64,000 bases of DNA from JAZBPO01 sp963691775 (GCA_963691775.1 OY829369.1:1116001-1180000); one strand, 5' to 3'; shown: positions 32,813-42,546, counted from the stretch's first letter. The notes: generated from the sequence alone by a model not told the origin. A program made the numbers and translations.

Positions 32813-34222
32813 TCAGCCCCGGGAATCAGGGGCTCGACCGGGGCCGCCAAGCACGTCCTCGAAGGCCCCGGCTGCACAGAGCGTCGCCACGTCGCCGCGA
32901 GGTGGGCCGATGATCTGCAGCCCCACAGGCAGCCCCTGTGCATCGACGCCCGCAAACAGCGTCGCCGCCGGATTGCGCGTGAGATTGCACGGCAGCGTCA
33001 TCTCGACCCACTCCGCCGTGTCACGGCCTCTTACCCGACCCGCCGCATCGAGGCGATGAACCGGACCGGAACAGGTGGGAGAAAGCACCAGAGGCGCGCG
33101 CTCGAAAGCATCGCACAGGGCGCCATTCAGATCGTGGCAAGCATCTATCGCGCGCGCGTATTCAGCGCCGCTCACGGCCAGGCCGTCCTCGATGATCCTG
33201 CGCAGCGGCGGATCGATGCGTTCGAATTCGGGCGTACCGCTGCAGTGGCCGAGCCTGCGCGCCATGGCAGCAGACCAGAGCGTCCACCAGGGCGCGAGCG
33301 GATCCGTGTGGAAAGGCCCCGCGGTCTCCACCACGTCTACACCCGCAGCGTCCAGCTGCGCGAGGGCCGCTTCGCAGACGCGCAGGACCTCGGGATGTAC
33401 GTCCGCGAAACCCAGGCTGGGGGCCCAGAGCACGTGTGTCGGAAGGCGTCGCTCCTCGAATGCCGCGCGCCAGGAGAAGTCGTCGTCCGGGAGGCCGAAG
33501 ACATCGCGAGGCGCATCACCACGGACCGCATCGAGGGCGATCACGGTGTCGCGGAGATCTCGTGCCATCGGACCGCGTACGGCAAGCAGTCCCGTCGTCG
33601 GTCCCGTCGCATCCGCAAGCGGGACCCGCCCCTGAGTCGCCTTGAAGCCGGACAGCCCGCAGCGCGCAGCGGGTATGCGAATCGAACCGCCGCCGTCCGA
33701 GCCGGTAGCAAGCGGGACGAGTCCCGCGGCAAGCGCGGCAGCTGAACCTCCAGAGCTGCCGCCCGGCGAATGCGCAAACGACCAGGGATTGTGGGTCGCT
33801 CCGAACAGAGGATTGTCCGTAGTGCCCTTGCAGCCGAACTCAGGCGTGTTCGTCTTGCCGATGATCACAGCGCCCGCAGTGCGCATGCGCCGAACCAGCA
33901 CCGAATCGCCGTCTGCAGGATCGCCATCGGCATAAAGCGCGGAGCCATAGGTGGTCGGCAGGCCGCGCACGTCCTCCAGATCCTTCACGGCAACCGGCAC
34001 ACCGGCCAGGGGCCCGGGGTCATCCCCTCGAGCGACGCATTGATCAACGGCGCGCGCAGCCTCCAGCACCTCTTCCTCTGGACAGCGCACGACGAAGGCG
34101 TGGAGCGCCCCATCCACCGCGTCGATCCGCGTCAGCGTTGAACGCGCCACGGCCTCGGCGCTGAGCTCGCCGGCACGGATGCCGGCAGCAAGGTCAGCGA
34201 GCGTGCAGTCTCTGAAGTCCAT
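32813..34222 (-). CDS. Amidase (amidase signature family)
   Basis: 469 residues from ATG 34222; GGGGGAG is close upstream, and a GTG directly before is the alternative. The Ser-cisSer-Lys triad is visible: Lys in VPVAVKDLEDV, the Gly/Ser-rich signature HSPGGSSGGSAAALAAGLVPLATGSDGGGSIRIPAA holds both Ser. The family hydrolyses amides such as carboxylic amides or aryl amides; members of this length also act on 6-aminohexanoate oligomers. No signal peptide. Convergent with the GST-like gene, 20 bases apart. The substrate is not inferable. Confidence 0.92.
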   Translation of the reverse strand: MDFRDCTLADLAAGIRAGELSAEAVARSTLTRIDAVDGALHAFVVRCPEEEVLEAARAVDQCVARGDDPGPLAGVPVAVKDLEDVRGLPTTYGSALYADGDPADGDSVLVRRMRTAGAVIIGKTNTPEFGCKGTTDNPLFGATHNPWSFAHSPGGSSGGSAAALAAGLVPLATGSDGGGSIRIPAARCGLSGFKATQGRVPLADATGPTTGLLAVRGPMARDLRDTVIALDAVRGDAPRDVFGLPDDDFSWRAAFEERRLPTHVLWAPSLGFADVHPEVLRVCEAALAQLDAAGVDVVETAGPFHTDPLAPWWTLWSAAMARRLGHCSGTPEFERIDPPLRRIIEDGLAVSGAEYARAIDACHDLNGALCDAFERAPLVLSPTCSGPVHRLDAAGRVRGRDTAEWVEMTLPCNLTRNPAATLFAGVDAQGLPVGLQIIGPPRGDVATLCAAGAFEDVLGGPGRAPDSRG

Positions 34223-34285
34223 CACTCCCCCGTTCGAAACAAGCCAAAGCGCCCACCCGGGCCACCGTATTGCTTTGATTCCAGC

Positions 34286-34315
34286 TTGACATCATCGCCG
34301 CCGGATCGTTTTCTA
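34286..34315 (+). promoter_or_regulatory. Possible sigma-70 promoter of the TonB receptor
   Basis: A perfect -35 TTGACA at 34286-34291 is followed after 18 bases by TTTCTA (34310-34315), a poor -10 box. It lies about 140 bases before the receptor ATG on the same strand. The leader contains no obvious Fur- or riboswitch-like structure. Confidence 0.35.
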
Positions 34316-34456
34316 CGCCGCGGGAATCCAGTGAACTGACCCGCCTGAGCCGTTACATGAATATTGGCCTATAGAAGATTCCCGCAGTAAGAGTTTTGCC
34401 AAGGCCAGTCCGACAGAAGACGGCCGACTGAGGCAGGGTCCAGGGGAGATCAATCG

Positions 34457-37400
34457 ATGTCGCAGTCCCGCCGCTCTACGCGGGGCGGAGCCGGCACGCG
34501 CGCGCTCATTACGAGTGCCGTCGTGTTTGCGCTTTCGCCGCTTTCCGCTGCAGTTCAGGCCCAATCCGAAGAAGGCTCGCGCCGCCAGATCGAGGAAGTA
34601 CTGGTCACCGCCGAAAAGCGTCAGGCCAGTACTCAGGACACCTCGATCTCCATCACGGCCTTTGAAGGAGAATTCCTCGCGGATTTCGGTATCCGCAACC
34701 AGGAAGACCTCGCGAACTTCATTCCCGCAACCACTATCCAGCCCTACGACATGGCCGTTCGCGGTATCGGCCGTTCGTTCCGGGCCCTGGGCGGTGACCC
34801 GGGGATCGCAACCTACTTCGACGGCGTGTATTCCGAGGACTTCGGTATCGCTTCGACCGAAGGCGGGCTCTACGACATCGAACGGATCGAGGTGCTCCGC
34901 GGCCCACAGGGCACGCTTTACGGCAGGAATGCGGTCGGAGGTGCGATCAACTTCATCTCCAAGCGCCCGACCGAAGAGTTCGAAGGCGAGGTCAAGGCCA
35001 ATGTCGGCACGCGCGGGCTGTTCGAGACCTACGGACTGCTTTCCGGCCCGATCATCGACGGCGTCCTGAACGCGCGCGCTACGGGCATCAAGCGTGAACG
35101 CGACGGCTACTACGACGACAACGGGTTCGACGGCAACGGCAACGGCAATCCCGACGTTGGCGACTACGGCGATGAGAACTACACGCTGCAGCTCGAGTTC
35201 ACGCCGTTTGACAACTTCTCGTGGCGCGTGCGCGGAAACGAGCGGAGCTATCGTCGGCGCATGGGCGCCGCAGGCCAGACTGCCGGCATCCTTGCGCTGT
35301 CCGAGTTCGGCGGCCAGGCGCGGGACACGCAATCCGAGGTCTTCGGCTTCCGCGAAATCCTCTCCTCGGACGTTGACCCCCTCGCGTCGAGCTTCGACAT
35401 CAGCCAGGGTGCAGACGCACTCGCGGCAACCATGAACGCAAATCTGAACCTTGCGGATCCGACGGCGCAGAACTTCCTCAATACCAGCGCGAGCACGCTG
35501 GTCGAGAACGGCCTTACAGATCTGTTCTCGTTCACGAATCCGCAGACCGGCGAAACGGTCATTGCGCAGCGCTTGCGCCCGGGCATCGACCCGGCCGCAG
35601 ACGACGAACCGTCGCGGAACTTCGGCTGCGTCGGCAACACCGGGTGCGTGCTGGCCCCGGTGGTAGACGCCGATAATTTGGAAGGCGGCGATCTGAACAC
35701 CGCGACCAATGCGCGTCAGGACGAGTTCTTCGACCATCAGGCCGCCTACTCGACGATGGAGTGGGATGTCACCGATGCGCTGACCCTGAAGTACGTCTTC
35801 GGCTACACGGACTACTTCTACGATCGGACGAGCGATCGTGATCTCACCAGCAACCTGAACAGCGGTGAAACCTTCTACGTCTCGCAGGAGAACGAGAACT
35901 TCCAGCACGAGCTGCAGTTCCTGTTCGACTTCGGCGAACGCGCCACGCTGACGTCCGGCCTGTACTTCTACGAAGCACGGATCACCCAGCGCGGTGACTT
36001 CTTCTCTGAGCCGAACGAGACCCGCTACACGGAAGCCGTCAACTACGGTTCGGGCCAGGGCGTCCCGGGCCTGACCGGTGCGGTCCTCGGGGGCGTGTTC
36101 CCCGGCGAAGCGTCCCTGTTCTCGGCGAAAGGCGTGTACAACGCGCTCGACGGCGACGCACAGGCTGCGCTCGTGAACAGTGAGACGATCACCACAAGCG
36201 TCAGCCTCTGGCAGGGCGACAACGCGGACCGCCCCGGTGGCTGTACCAGCGTCCCGAGCGGACCCACAACCTGCGGCTCTTTCGTCGAGTATCAGACCGA
36301 GAACCAGACCGAAGCCTTTGCCTTCTACAACCAGGCCGAGATCTTCCTGAACGACCAGTTCTCCCTGACCCTCGGCATCCGCTACGCAGAGGACGACCGG
36401 ACCGGTGAAGAGAATGTCTTCATCTACTCCGAGGCGGTTCCGACCTTTGCGGGCGTTCCGTCAGGCAACGTCGGCCTTGGCGAGGTCCTCGCTCTCGCGG
36501 GTACGCCGGACGGAACGGTCGATCCGAACACGGGCCTGCAGAACTCGCTCCTGGGCGCGCCGCTCGTCGACACCTTCAACCTGCTCCAGTTCAACGTCGC
36601 CACGGGTGCTATCGATCCCGCGACGCTGACCCAGACGGGCAACGAAGTGACGCGCTATCGTGGCATACCGTTCGGTATTTCCTTCTACCGCCCCGTCCAG
36701 GAAACCTACGACGCGTGGACCTGGCGCGCGAATCTCGACTGGGAGCCGAACGAGACGACGCTGATCTATGCGGGGGTCACCACGGGCTATCGGGCCGGTG
36801 GCTTCAACCTCGCCAACCTTTCGAATCGTCCGGTCTACGATCAGGAAGAGATCACGGCGTACGAGATCGGCTGGAAAGATCAATTGTTCGATCGTTCGCT
36901 GCAGGTGAACGCGTCCGTCTACTACTATGATTACGAGGACGTGCACCAGGCCTTCAGCGGCTTCTCGAACAGCCTCGGCGCGGTCGTCGACAACGTCGAA
37001 GCGGTTCCGTCCGCAGAGATCTTCGGCTTCGAGGCGGACATGTTCTGGCTCGCGACCGATCGTCTGACCCTCGGCGGCAACTTCAGCTTCACCGACTCCG
37101 AGTACACCGGTGAGATCCTCGGTCAGGTTGATACCGACTCGGACGGCGTGCCGGACACCACGACCTCGGTCGTGACCGACGCGTTCAACGCTGCGGTGCC
37201 GGACTCGATCTTCGGAGACAACCCGATCCAGCGGGCGGTCAACATCTCGGGCAACCAGATGCTGCTCATCCCCGAGATCAAGTGGACCCTCTTCGGCATG
37301 TACAACATTCCGCTCGGGAACCGTGGTTCCGTAGAGTTCCGCAGCAACGTGTCGTACACCGACGAGGTCTTCTTCTCGATCGAGAACAACCCCGTAGACA

Positions 37401-37618
37401 AGGCGCCTGAGTACTATCGCTGGGACGCACGGGTAACGTGGACGAGCGCAGACGAGTCGATCATCGTTTCCGGATTCGTGAACAACATCCTGGACGACAT
37501 CGGCGTCCGTCAGATTGCCCGCTACGGAGAGAACCAGAACTATCTCCGTTCGGCGACGCCGACGGATCCGCGCCTGATGGGCCTCGAATTCACGTACCGC
37601 TTCGGCGCATATCAGTGA
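34457..37618 (+). CDS. TonB-dependent outer-membrane receptor
   Basis: 1053 residues; ATG 34457 follows AGGGGAG. A signal peptide (about 35 residues, ending AVQAQ) precedes the TonB box-like IEEVLVTAEKR. The plug domain follows (DLANFIPATTI, VRGIGRS, IERIEVLRGPQGTLYGRNAVGGAINFIS). The beta-barrel fills the rest and ends with the aromatic strand LEFTYRFGAYQ. It belongs to the large group related to receptors for siderophores, vitamin B12 or complex carbon compounds; inserts such as 380-560 are probably extracellular loops. A strong terminator follows, so the gene is probably monocistronic. Ligand unknown. Confidence 0.94.
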   Translation: MSQSRRSTRGGAGTRALITSAVVFALSPLSAAVQAQSEEGSRRQIEEVLVTAEKRQASTQDTSISITAFEGEFLADFGIRNQEDLANFIPATTIQPYDMAVRGIGRSFRALGGDPGIATYFDGVYSEDFGIASTEGGLYDIERIEVLRGPQGTLYGRNAVGGAINFISKRPTEEFEGEVKANVGTRGLFETYGLLSGPIIDGVLNARATGIKRERDGYYDDNGFDGNGNGNPDVGDYGDENYTLQLEFTPFDNFSWRVRGNERSYRRRMGAAGQTAGILALSEFGGQARDTQSEVFGFREILSSDVDPLASSFDISQGADALAATMNANLNLADPTAQNFLNTSASTLVENGLTDLFSFTNPQTGETVIAQRLRPGIDPAADDEPSRNFGCVGNTGCVLAPVVDADNLEGGDLNTATNARQDEFFDHQAAYSTMEWDVTDALTLKYVFGYTDYFYDRTSDRDLTSNLNSGETFYVSQENENFQHELQFLFDFGERATLTSGLYFYEARITQRGDFFSEPNETRYTEAVNYGSGQGVPGLTGAVLGGVFPGEASLFSAKGVYNALDGDAQAALVNSETITTSVSLWQGDNADRPGGCTSVPSGPTTCGSFVEYQTENQTEAFAFYNQAEIFLNDQFSLTLGIRYAEDDRTGEENVFIYSEAVPTFAGVPSGNVGLGEVLALAGTPDGTVDPNTGLQNSLLGAPLVDTFNLLQFNVATGAIDPATLTQTGNEVTRYRGIPFGISFYRPVQETYDAWTWRANLDWEPNETTLIYAGVTTGYRAGGFNLANLSNRPVYDQEEITAYEIGWKDQLFDRSLQVNASVYYYDYEDVHQAFSGFSNSLGAVVDNVEAVPSAEIFGFEADMFWLATDRLTLGGNFSFTDSEYTGEILGQVDTDSDGVPDTTTSVVTDAFNAAVPDSIFGDNPIQRAVNISGNQMLLIPEIKWTLFGMYNIPLGNRGSVEFRSNVSYTDEVFFSIENNPVDKAPEYYRWDARVTWTSADESIIVSGFVNNILDDIGVRQIARYGENQNYLRSATPTDPRLMGLEFTYRFGAYQ

Positions 37619-37657
37619 GTGAGGCTGCCTGACTCCGCTTCGGCGGGGTCAAGCATC

Positions 37658-37690
37658 AAAGGGGGCACCTTCGGGTGCCCTCTTTCGTTT
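37658..37690 (+). terminator. Rho-independent terminator of the TonB receptor gene
   Basis: GGGCACC (37663-37669), loop TTCG, GGTGCCC (37674-37680), with the outer AAAGG/TCTTT extending the stem, then TTTCGTTT. It begins 40 bases after the receptor stop. Confidence 0.88.
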
Positions 37691-37711
37691 CCGGGCCGCT
37701 AGAATCACCCC

Positions 37712-38956
37712 ATGGACCTGATACTGCTCGCCGTTCCCTTCTTCCTGGCACTGCTCGCGATAGAGCTCATCTGGGGCCTGGTTCGGGGGCGCAACACCTA
37801 CCGTTTCGCGGACACGCTGAACTCCCTTTCCTTGGGGCTGCTCTCGCGTCTGCGGGGCTTCTTCTTCCTCGGCGTCGGCGGCACGGCGTGGGCTGGCGCG
37901 GCTGCGTTGAGTCCGATCGAGCGCTGGCCCGTCGATGAAGCCTGGACGTGGATCGCTGCCTTCGTGATCTACGACCTTTGCTATTACTGTTCCCATCGCA
38001 TGGGACATGAGGTGAATCTCTTCTGGGGATCCCACGTCGCCCATCATCAGTCTGAGGAGTACAACCTCTCCACGGCGCTGCGACAGACGTCCACGGGACT
38101 GCTCACGTTCATCTTCTATCTGCCCATGTTCTTTGCGGGCGTGCCCGCCGAGATGGTCGTGACGGTCGGCAGCCTCAACCTCATCTACCAGTTCTGGGTC
38201 CACACCCGACACCTGCCAAAGCTCGGGCCCATGGAGTGGATCTTCGTTACGCCTTCTAACCATCGCGTACACCACGCCCAGAACGAGCGCTATCTCGATC
38301 GGAACTACGGCGGCGTGTTCATCGTCTGGGACCGCCTGTTCGGTACCTGGCAGGAAGAGCTCGACAGCGATCCGCCCGTATACGGTATCCGCCACGCCCT
38401 CAGAAGCTGGAATCCTCTGTGGGCGAACCTGCACGTCTACCGCGACTGCTGCGTCGACGCTTGGCGCACGGCGCGCTGGCAGGACAAGGTCGGTGTCTGG
38501 CTGCGCGGACCAGCGTGGCGGCCCGCCGATCTTGCGGAGCGCGACCCGCGCCCCGCTTTCGACCCCGCGACCTTCGAGCGCTTCGAACCCGAGACGACCT
38601 CGCACATCCGCACCTACGCACTGACGCAGTTTCTGCTAGTCCTCGCAGCAGCCCTTCCGCTCCTTGTGTTTGCAGCACAATTCGACGCCGCAACCAAAAC
38701 GCTGATCGCGGCGCTCTCGCTTGCAGGGCTCGTCACCATCGGCCTGTGGCTCGAGGGCCGATCGCACGCTGGCCTCTTCGACGGCCTGCGCTTGCTCACG
38801 ACTGCGGCGAGCGCACTCGCCATGGCGTGGTTCGGCGCGGTTACCGCAACGGTTGCGCTGCCGTTTGCCGGCCTCGCCCTGGCAAGTCTCTTCGCCCTGC
38901 CCTGGCTCCCGCGAAGCAGCCTGCCCGTTTCACGCAAGCTCGGAGTGACGACTTGA
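37712..38956 (+). CDS. Sterol desaturase/fatty acid hydroxylase superfamily membrane protein
   Basis: 414 residues from ATG 37712. Membrane helices span residues about 3-22, 40-65, 90-110 and 150-165, with more hydrophobic segments in the last 120 residues. The di-iron His clusters of the family are in order: HRMGHE (HxxxH), HVAHHQ (HxxHH), and HRVHHAQN (HxxHH). It hydroxylates or desaturates a lipid alkyl chain with O2 in the inner membrane; exact substrate unknown. The C-terminal hydrophobic extension of about 130 residues is longer than in the core family. The stop overlaps the TTG start of a hydrolase gene. Confidence 0.9.
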   Translation: MDLILLAVPFFLALLAIELIWGLVRGRNTYRFADTLNSLSLGLLSRLRGFFFLGVGGTAWAGAAALSPIERWPVDEAWTWIAAFVIYDLCYYCSHRMGHEVNLFWGSHVAHHQSEEYNLSTALRQTSTGLLTFIFYLPMFFAGVPAEMVVTVGSLNLIYQFWVHTRHLPKLGPMEWIFVTPSNHRVHHAQNERYLDRNYGGVFIVWDRLFGTWQEELDSDPPVYGIRHALRSWNPLWANLHVYRDCCVDAWRTARWQDKVGVWLRGPAWRPADLAERDPRPAFDPATFERFEPETTSHIRTYALTQFLLVLAAALPLLVFAAQFDAATKTLIAALSLAGLVTIGLWLEGRSHAGLFDGLRLLTTAASALAMAWFGAVTATVALPFAGLALASLFALPWLPRSSLPVSRKLGVTT

Positions 38957-39561
38957 GCATGCTCGTCGACGGGCCCGCCGGTGCGCAGGAAACGCTGCTC
39001 GACGGTGACGGCAGCGATCTCGCCGTGCTCTGCCACCCGCATCCGCAATACGGCGGCACCATGCACGATGCGGTGCTTGACTGCGCGGCTCGGGCGCTCG
39101 GAGCCGCCGGCATAGCGCGTCTGCGCTTCAACTTCCGCGGCGTCGGCCGCAGTGAAGGCCGCTTCGATGAGGGGGTGGGAGAGGTCGACGATGTCCTCGC
39201 CATACTCACGCACGGCCGCAAGACGCACCCCGAGGCGCGGGTGCTGCTCGTTGGCTATTCATTCGGTGCGGCGATGGCCCTGAACGCTGCGTCCCGGGCT
39301 CGCGGACTCAACGGCCTGCTCCTGATTGCCCCGCCTGCGGGCCATATGACCCTTGTCGATGTCGCGCCGAATTGCCCGGTGCATATCATTGCCGGACGCG
39401 AGGACCCTTTCGCGCCCCTCACGGCGCTCGAAACGCTCACGGCCGCCCTGCCGACAGCGGCCTCGCCGGTAGTCCTGAACGACGCTGATCACTTCTTCGT
39501 CGGCGCTCAGCCTGCGCTCGAGAAGGCAGTCGCTCAGGTGATTCCCGCGCTCCTGTCCTGA
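38953..39561 (+). CDS. Alpha/beta hydrolase (CHPHP type)
   Basis: 202 residues from TTG 38953; the TTGA overlaps the preceding stop and CGGAG lies seven bases upstream. ATG 38959 is an alternative. LCHPHPQYGGTMHDAVL is typical of the small cytosolic hydrolases of this group. The nucleophile is in VGYSFGAAMAL (GxSxG), Asp in AGREDPF and His in DADHFF. About 200 residues is the normal size. It is coupled to the lipid hydroxylase, perhaps to split a product ester. Its 3' end overlaps the convergent esterase gene by 28 bases. Confidence 0.85.
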   Translation: MSMLVDGPAGAQETLLDGDGSDLAVLCHPHPQYGGTMHDAVLDCAARALGAAGIARLRFNFRGVGRSEGRFDEGVGEVDDVLAILTHGRKTHPEARVLLVGYSFGAAMALNAASRARGLNGLLLIAPPAGHMTLVDVAPNCPVHIIAGREDPFAPLTALETLTAALPTAASPVVLNDADHFFVGAQPALEKAVAQVIPALLS

Positions 39562-40664
39562 GGCACCCCCAACCAGTCCAGCGTGCGTGCGCTCTCCTCA
39601 CGCGCATAGGTATGCGATAGATCGGCGTGCTCGACATACTCGACCGCCCCGCCCATCTGCTCCAATTGCAGCACTCCATCCTGCGCAACCACCGGTGGGA
39701 ACATCCAGTCGAGCGCACCGTGGACCCAGCGGACCCGTCGATCGCGCGCGCGCGCCAATCGGCCGTCCGCCGCGAGCGCCGGAGACAGGACACATGAGAA
39801 CGGCGCGAGATCCGTGAACGGCGAATCCTCCCGCAGGCCCGCCATGAGCGTATAACTGCCGCCATCGGACATCCCCGTGAGCAGCATGTGATCCTCATCC
39901 ACGGGGACGAGCCCGCGGACTTGATCAACGAGCGCAAACAGACGCTCCGCGTCGCGATCAACGCCGTCGGGCATCAGCTCCGGAAAGCTCCAGGTGCGCT
40001 CGTTCGAAGTCGGCGCGATCACGATGCACCCCCGCGTTCGCGCCTCGCGCAGCCAGCTGAATACGAAATCACGGCCGTGGCCACTACCGCCATGCAAGGC
40101 CATCACCAGCGGCATGGGCACCATATCGGGCACCCACTCCGGCACGTAGATCGTGCAGCCACCGCGCGCATCGCGCTCGTTATCGATGTGAAAGAGACCG
40201 CGATTGGGGCGACCTTCACCTGCGCGCGCCTCAGCCCGGGCGAGAAGCGGACCGGCGACGCTATCCGGAAGATCGCGCTCCAGGAAATAGCGCGAGAATG
40301 GCGGCAGAACGGCCGCCAGCGGCCAGAGCGCTTCCTGGGCCTGCGTTGCACGGCGTAGCGCCCGGTATGCCGTGAGCACGTCATCCGGGCCCTCCGCACG
40401 CAACCCCGCACAGGCGCCGCCCGCCAAGGTCGCGGCTTCCGCGATCCGATCACGCACGCCCACAACAGGCTCTGGCCACTCCAGAGCGAGCAGGGCTTCT
40501 GTAGCGGTGCGCACCTCGTCCGCAAGGGGTCCCAGTTCTCTCGCAAGGGCCGGCAGATTCGGCGGGTGGAGATGACGCCCCGCGAACTCGAGCATCGCCA
40601 GCAGATGCAACAGCTTGGGCCCGAGCGCGCTGAGCGCTTCCAGGCACGGATCGTCTTCAGTCAC
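39534..40664 (-). CDS. Phospholipase/carboxylesterase-like alpha/beta hydrolase
   Basis: 376 residues from GTG 40664, with AAGGAG seven bases upstream. The first 170 residues are helical and unlike any hydrolase core. From about 175 an alpha/beta hydrolase appears: TIYVPEWVPDMVPMPLVMALHGGSG (oxyanion HGG), nucleophile LLTGMSDGGSYT (GxSDG) and the C-terminal His region YVEHADLSHTYA. This matches the LpqC/phospholipase-carboxylesterase branch. No signal peptide. Convergent overlap with the hydrolase gene at 38953. The helical N-terminal domain has no family I can name. Confidence 0.82.
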   Translation of the reverse strand: MTEDDPCLEALSALGPKLLHLLAMLEFAGRHLHPPNLPALARELGPLADEVRTATEALLALEWPEPVVGVRDRIAEAATLAGGACAGLRAEGPDDVLTAYRALRRATQAQEALWPLAAVLPPFSRYFLERDLPDSVAGPLLARAEARAGEGRPNRGLFHIDNERDARGGCTIYVPEWVPDMVPMPLVMALHGGSGHGRDFVFSWLREARTRGCIVIAPTSNERTWSFPELMPDGVDRDAERLFALVDQVRGLVPVDEDHMLLTGMSDGGSYTLMAGLREDSPFTDLAPFSCVLSPALAADGRLARARDRRVRWVHGALDWMFPPVVAQDGVLQLEQMGGAVEYVEHADLSHTYAREESARTLDWLGVPQDRSAGIT

Positions 40665-40803
40665 GACGCGACTCCTTCCTGCGGCGGACCATGATGACAC
40701 GCGCACACCCGCGCGCTTCAGCCCAAGCACTCCATAGCTCGCCAAGGCACTGAAAGCCTTCGCGCACTCCGGCGGACGGGTGCGAAACGTCGATGGCCTT
40801 GGC

Positions 40804-42546
40804 ATGATCGAGGCCAGTGCACAGATCGGGCAGGAGGCCCGCTTGGCGCTACAGTTCACACCCTTTGCGCTGCCTAGCCTGGTCGCCGTCTGTATCGCTA
40901 TTGCGCTGATGCCTCATCTCTGGCGACACCGTGCGGCGCCTGGCGGTTTGTCACTGGTGATCCTGATGATCGCAGTGACCTGGTGGTCTGCTGGTCAGAT
41001 CCTCGGCACGCTGTTCAGCGACCTCGACGGCAAATTCCTCGCAGCAAAAATCCAGTATCCCGGCGTCGTCGTCGTACCGACTGCGTGGTTTCTCTTCTGC
41101 CTGCAATACACCGGCGAGCTCCGCACGGTACAGCGCTACTGGCCAGTGCTCACGGCGCCTGCGCTGATTGCCCTGGGCCTTGCCCTCACGAACGACGCGC
41201 ACGGATGGATCTGGGCAAGTGCCCGCCTCGTGGAAGTCGGCGAATTCGTTGCCTGGGAAATCGAGTACGGCAGCCTTTTTCCGTTCCACCGCTGGTGGAG
41301 CTACCTGCTCGTGAGCATCGGCACGCTGTCGTTGCTGAAGAGCCTCCTCGCCTCTCCTTGGCACAGGCGTCGTGCAATGTTCGTCATCGCGGCACCGCTG
41401 TTCACGCTCACCGCGAACCTCGTGTATCTGCTGCCAGACTCGCCGTTCGCGTGGCTGGACCTCACCCCCACCGGCTTCATGTTTTCGGGCGCCATACTCA
41501 GCCTTGCGCTGCGCAGCGAACTGTTGGACCTGGTCCCCCTTTCTCGTGAGCGCGTTGTGCACGACATGAACGACGCGCTCTTCGTACTCGGCCCTGGCGA
41601 CCGAGTTCTGGACATGAACCCGGCCGCCGAACGCCTCGTGGCGCGCGGCGCGCGGCCTGAGTCCGGCAAGCCGATCCAGGAACTGCTCCCGCTTGATCCC
41701 GCCCTTCTCGAGCAGACAGCACTTCGCGAGGGGCCCGTAGAGCAGGTGCTTAGGTTCGACGACATCGAGTCCGCATGGCAGGTGACAGCTTTCGATCTGC
41801 ACGACCCACGCGGAGGCGTGACCGGCCGTGCGCTCATGTTCCAGGATACGACCGAACGCTGGCGCGCACTGCGCGAACTCCACGAGACAACGAACGCCCT
41901 CACGGCGGCCAACGGCGAGCTTCGGCGTCTCGTGACCCTGGACCCCGTGACGCGGACACTGCAGCGATCAGCATTCCTGCAGCAGGTGCAGGAAGAGATC
42001 AGAAGAGCGCGACGCATGAGGCGCGGAGTCTGCATGGTGCTGCTTCGGCTGCACGACCTTGCAGGACTTAACGCGCGCGCAGGCTCGAAGATTGTCGATC
42101 AGGTCCTCAGAGCCCTCGCGCAGATGGTCGAGACCGTACGCCGAGATGGCGACATCCTGGGCCGAACCGGTGCCGCAGACTTTGCATTGCTTATCGCTGA
42201 AGCGGAGCCCGCGCTGCTCCGCAGCGCCCTGGCAGACCTTGGCAATGCTCTTGAAAAAGCACGCTTTCGAGATGCGACGGGGCAGCCTCTGTCCATCGAG
42301 ATTCTGAAAGGCACCGCGGACCTTGCCGAGGCTCGCGATGCCGCCTACAACGCGACTGGCAATGCCAATGCCAATGGCAATGCCAATGGCGATGCCAATG
42401 GCAATGCCACTGGCGATGCCAATTACAATGCCGAACAACTTCTGGCGGAAGCGCAGCGTGATCTGGACCAGACCGCCGCCCCGCTTTATCGATCGGCGCA
42501 AAGACGCCTTCAGGCAATCGCATCAGATGCCGACAGACAGGCATGA
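40804..42546 (+). CDS. 7TM-PAS signalling protein with degenerate GGDEF domain
   Basis: 580 residues from ATG 40804; a GTG at 40780 is possible. Residues about 10-235 hold seven hydrophobic segments of the HisKA_7TM type, a receptor domain usually fused to kinases. A PAS domain follows (DMNDALFVLGPGDRVLDMNPAAERL, about 255-350). The C-terminal domain has the GGDEF fold (LDPVTRTLQRSAFLQQV, RRMRRGVCMVLLRLHD), but the catalytic GGDEF is replaced by TGAAD in GRTGAADFALLIAE, so it should not make cyclic di-GMP. A low-complexity insert of Asn/Ala/Gly residues lies near 520-545. No kinase domain is present, but the gene overlaps the next kinase by ATGA, so the two may act as one sensor unit. Confidence 0.85.
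   Translation: MIEASAQIGQEARLALQFTPFALPSLVAVCIAIALMPHLWRHRAAPGGLSLVILMIAVTWWSAGQILGTLFSDLDGKFLAAKIQYPGVVVVPTAWFLFCLQYTGELRTVQRYWPVLTAPALIALGLALTNDAHGWIWASARLVEVGEFVAWEIEYGSLFPFHRWWSYLLVSIGTLSLLKSLLASPWHRRRAMFVIAAPLFTLTANLVYLLPDSPFAWLDLTPTGFMFSGAILSLALRSELLDLVPLSRERVVHDMNDALFVLGPGDRVLDMNPAAERLVARGARPESGKPIQELLPLDPALLEQTALREGPVEQVLRFDDIESAWQVTAFDLHDPRGGVTGRALMFQDTTERWRALRELHETTNALTAANGELRRLVTLDPVTRTLQRSAFLQQVQEEIRRARRMRRGVCMVLLRLHDLAGLNARAGSKIVDQVLRALAQMVETVRRDGDILGRTGAADFALLIAEAEPALLRSALADLGNALEKARFRDATGQPLSIEILKGTADLAEARDAAYNATGNANANGNANGDANGNATGDANYNAEQLLAEAQRDLDQTAAPLYRSAQRRLQAIASDADRQA
42354..42432 (+). repeat. In-frame hexanucleotide repeat
   Basis: About thirteen tandem or near-tandem 6-base units related to AATGCC and AATGGC, encoding alternating Asn/Ala/Gly/Asp/Thr residues in the GGDEF-like domain. 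A 6-base unit keeps the frame when copy number changes. Confidence 0.8.
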
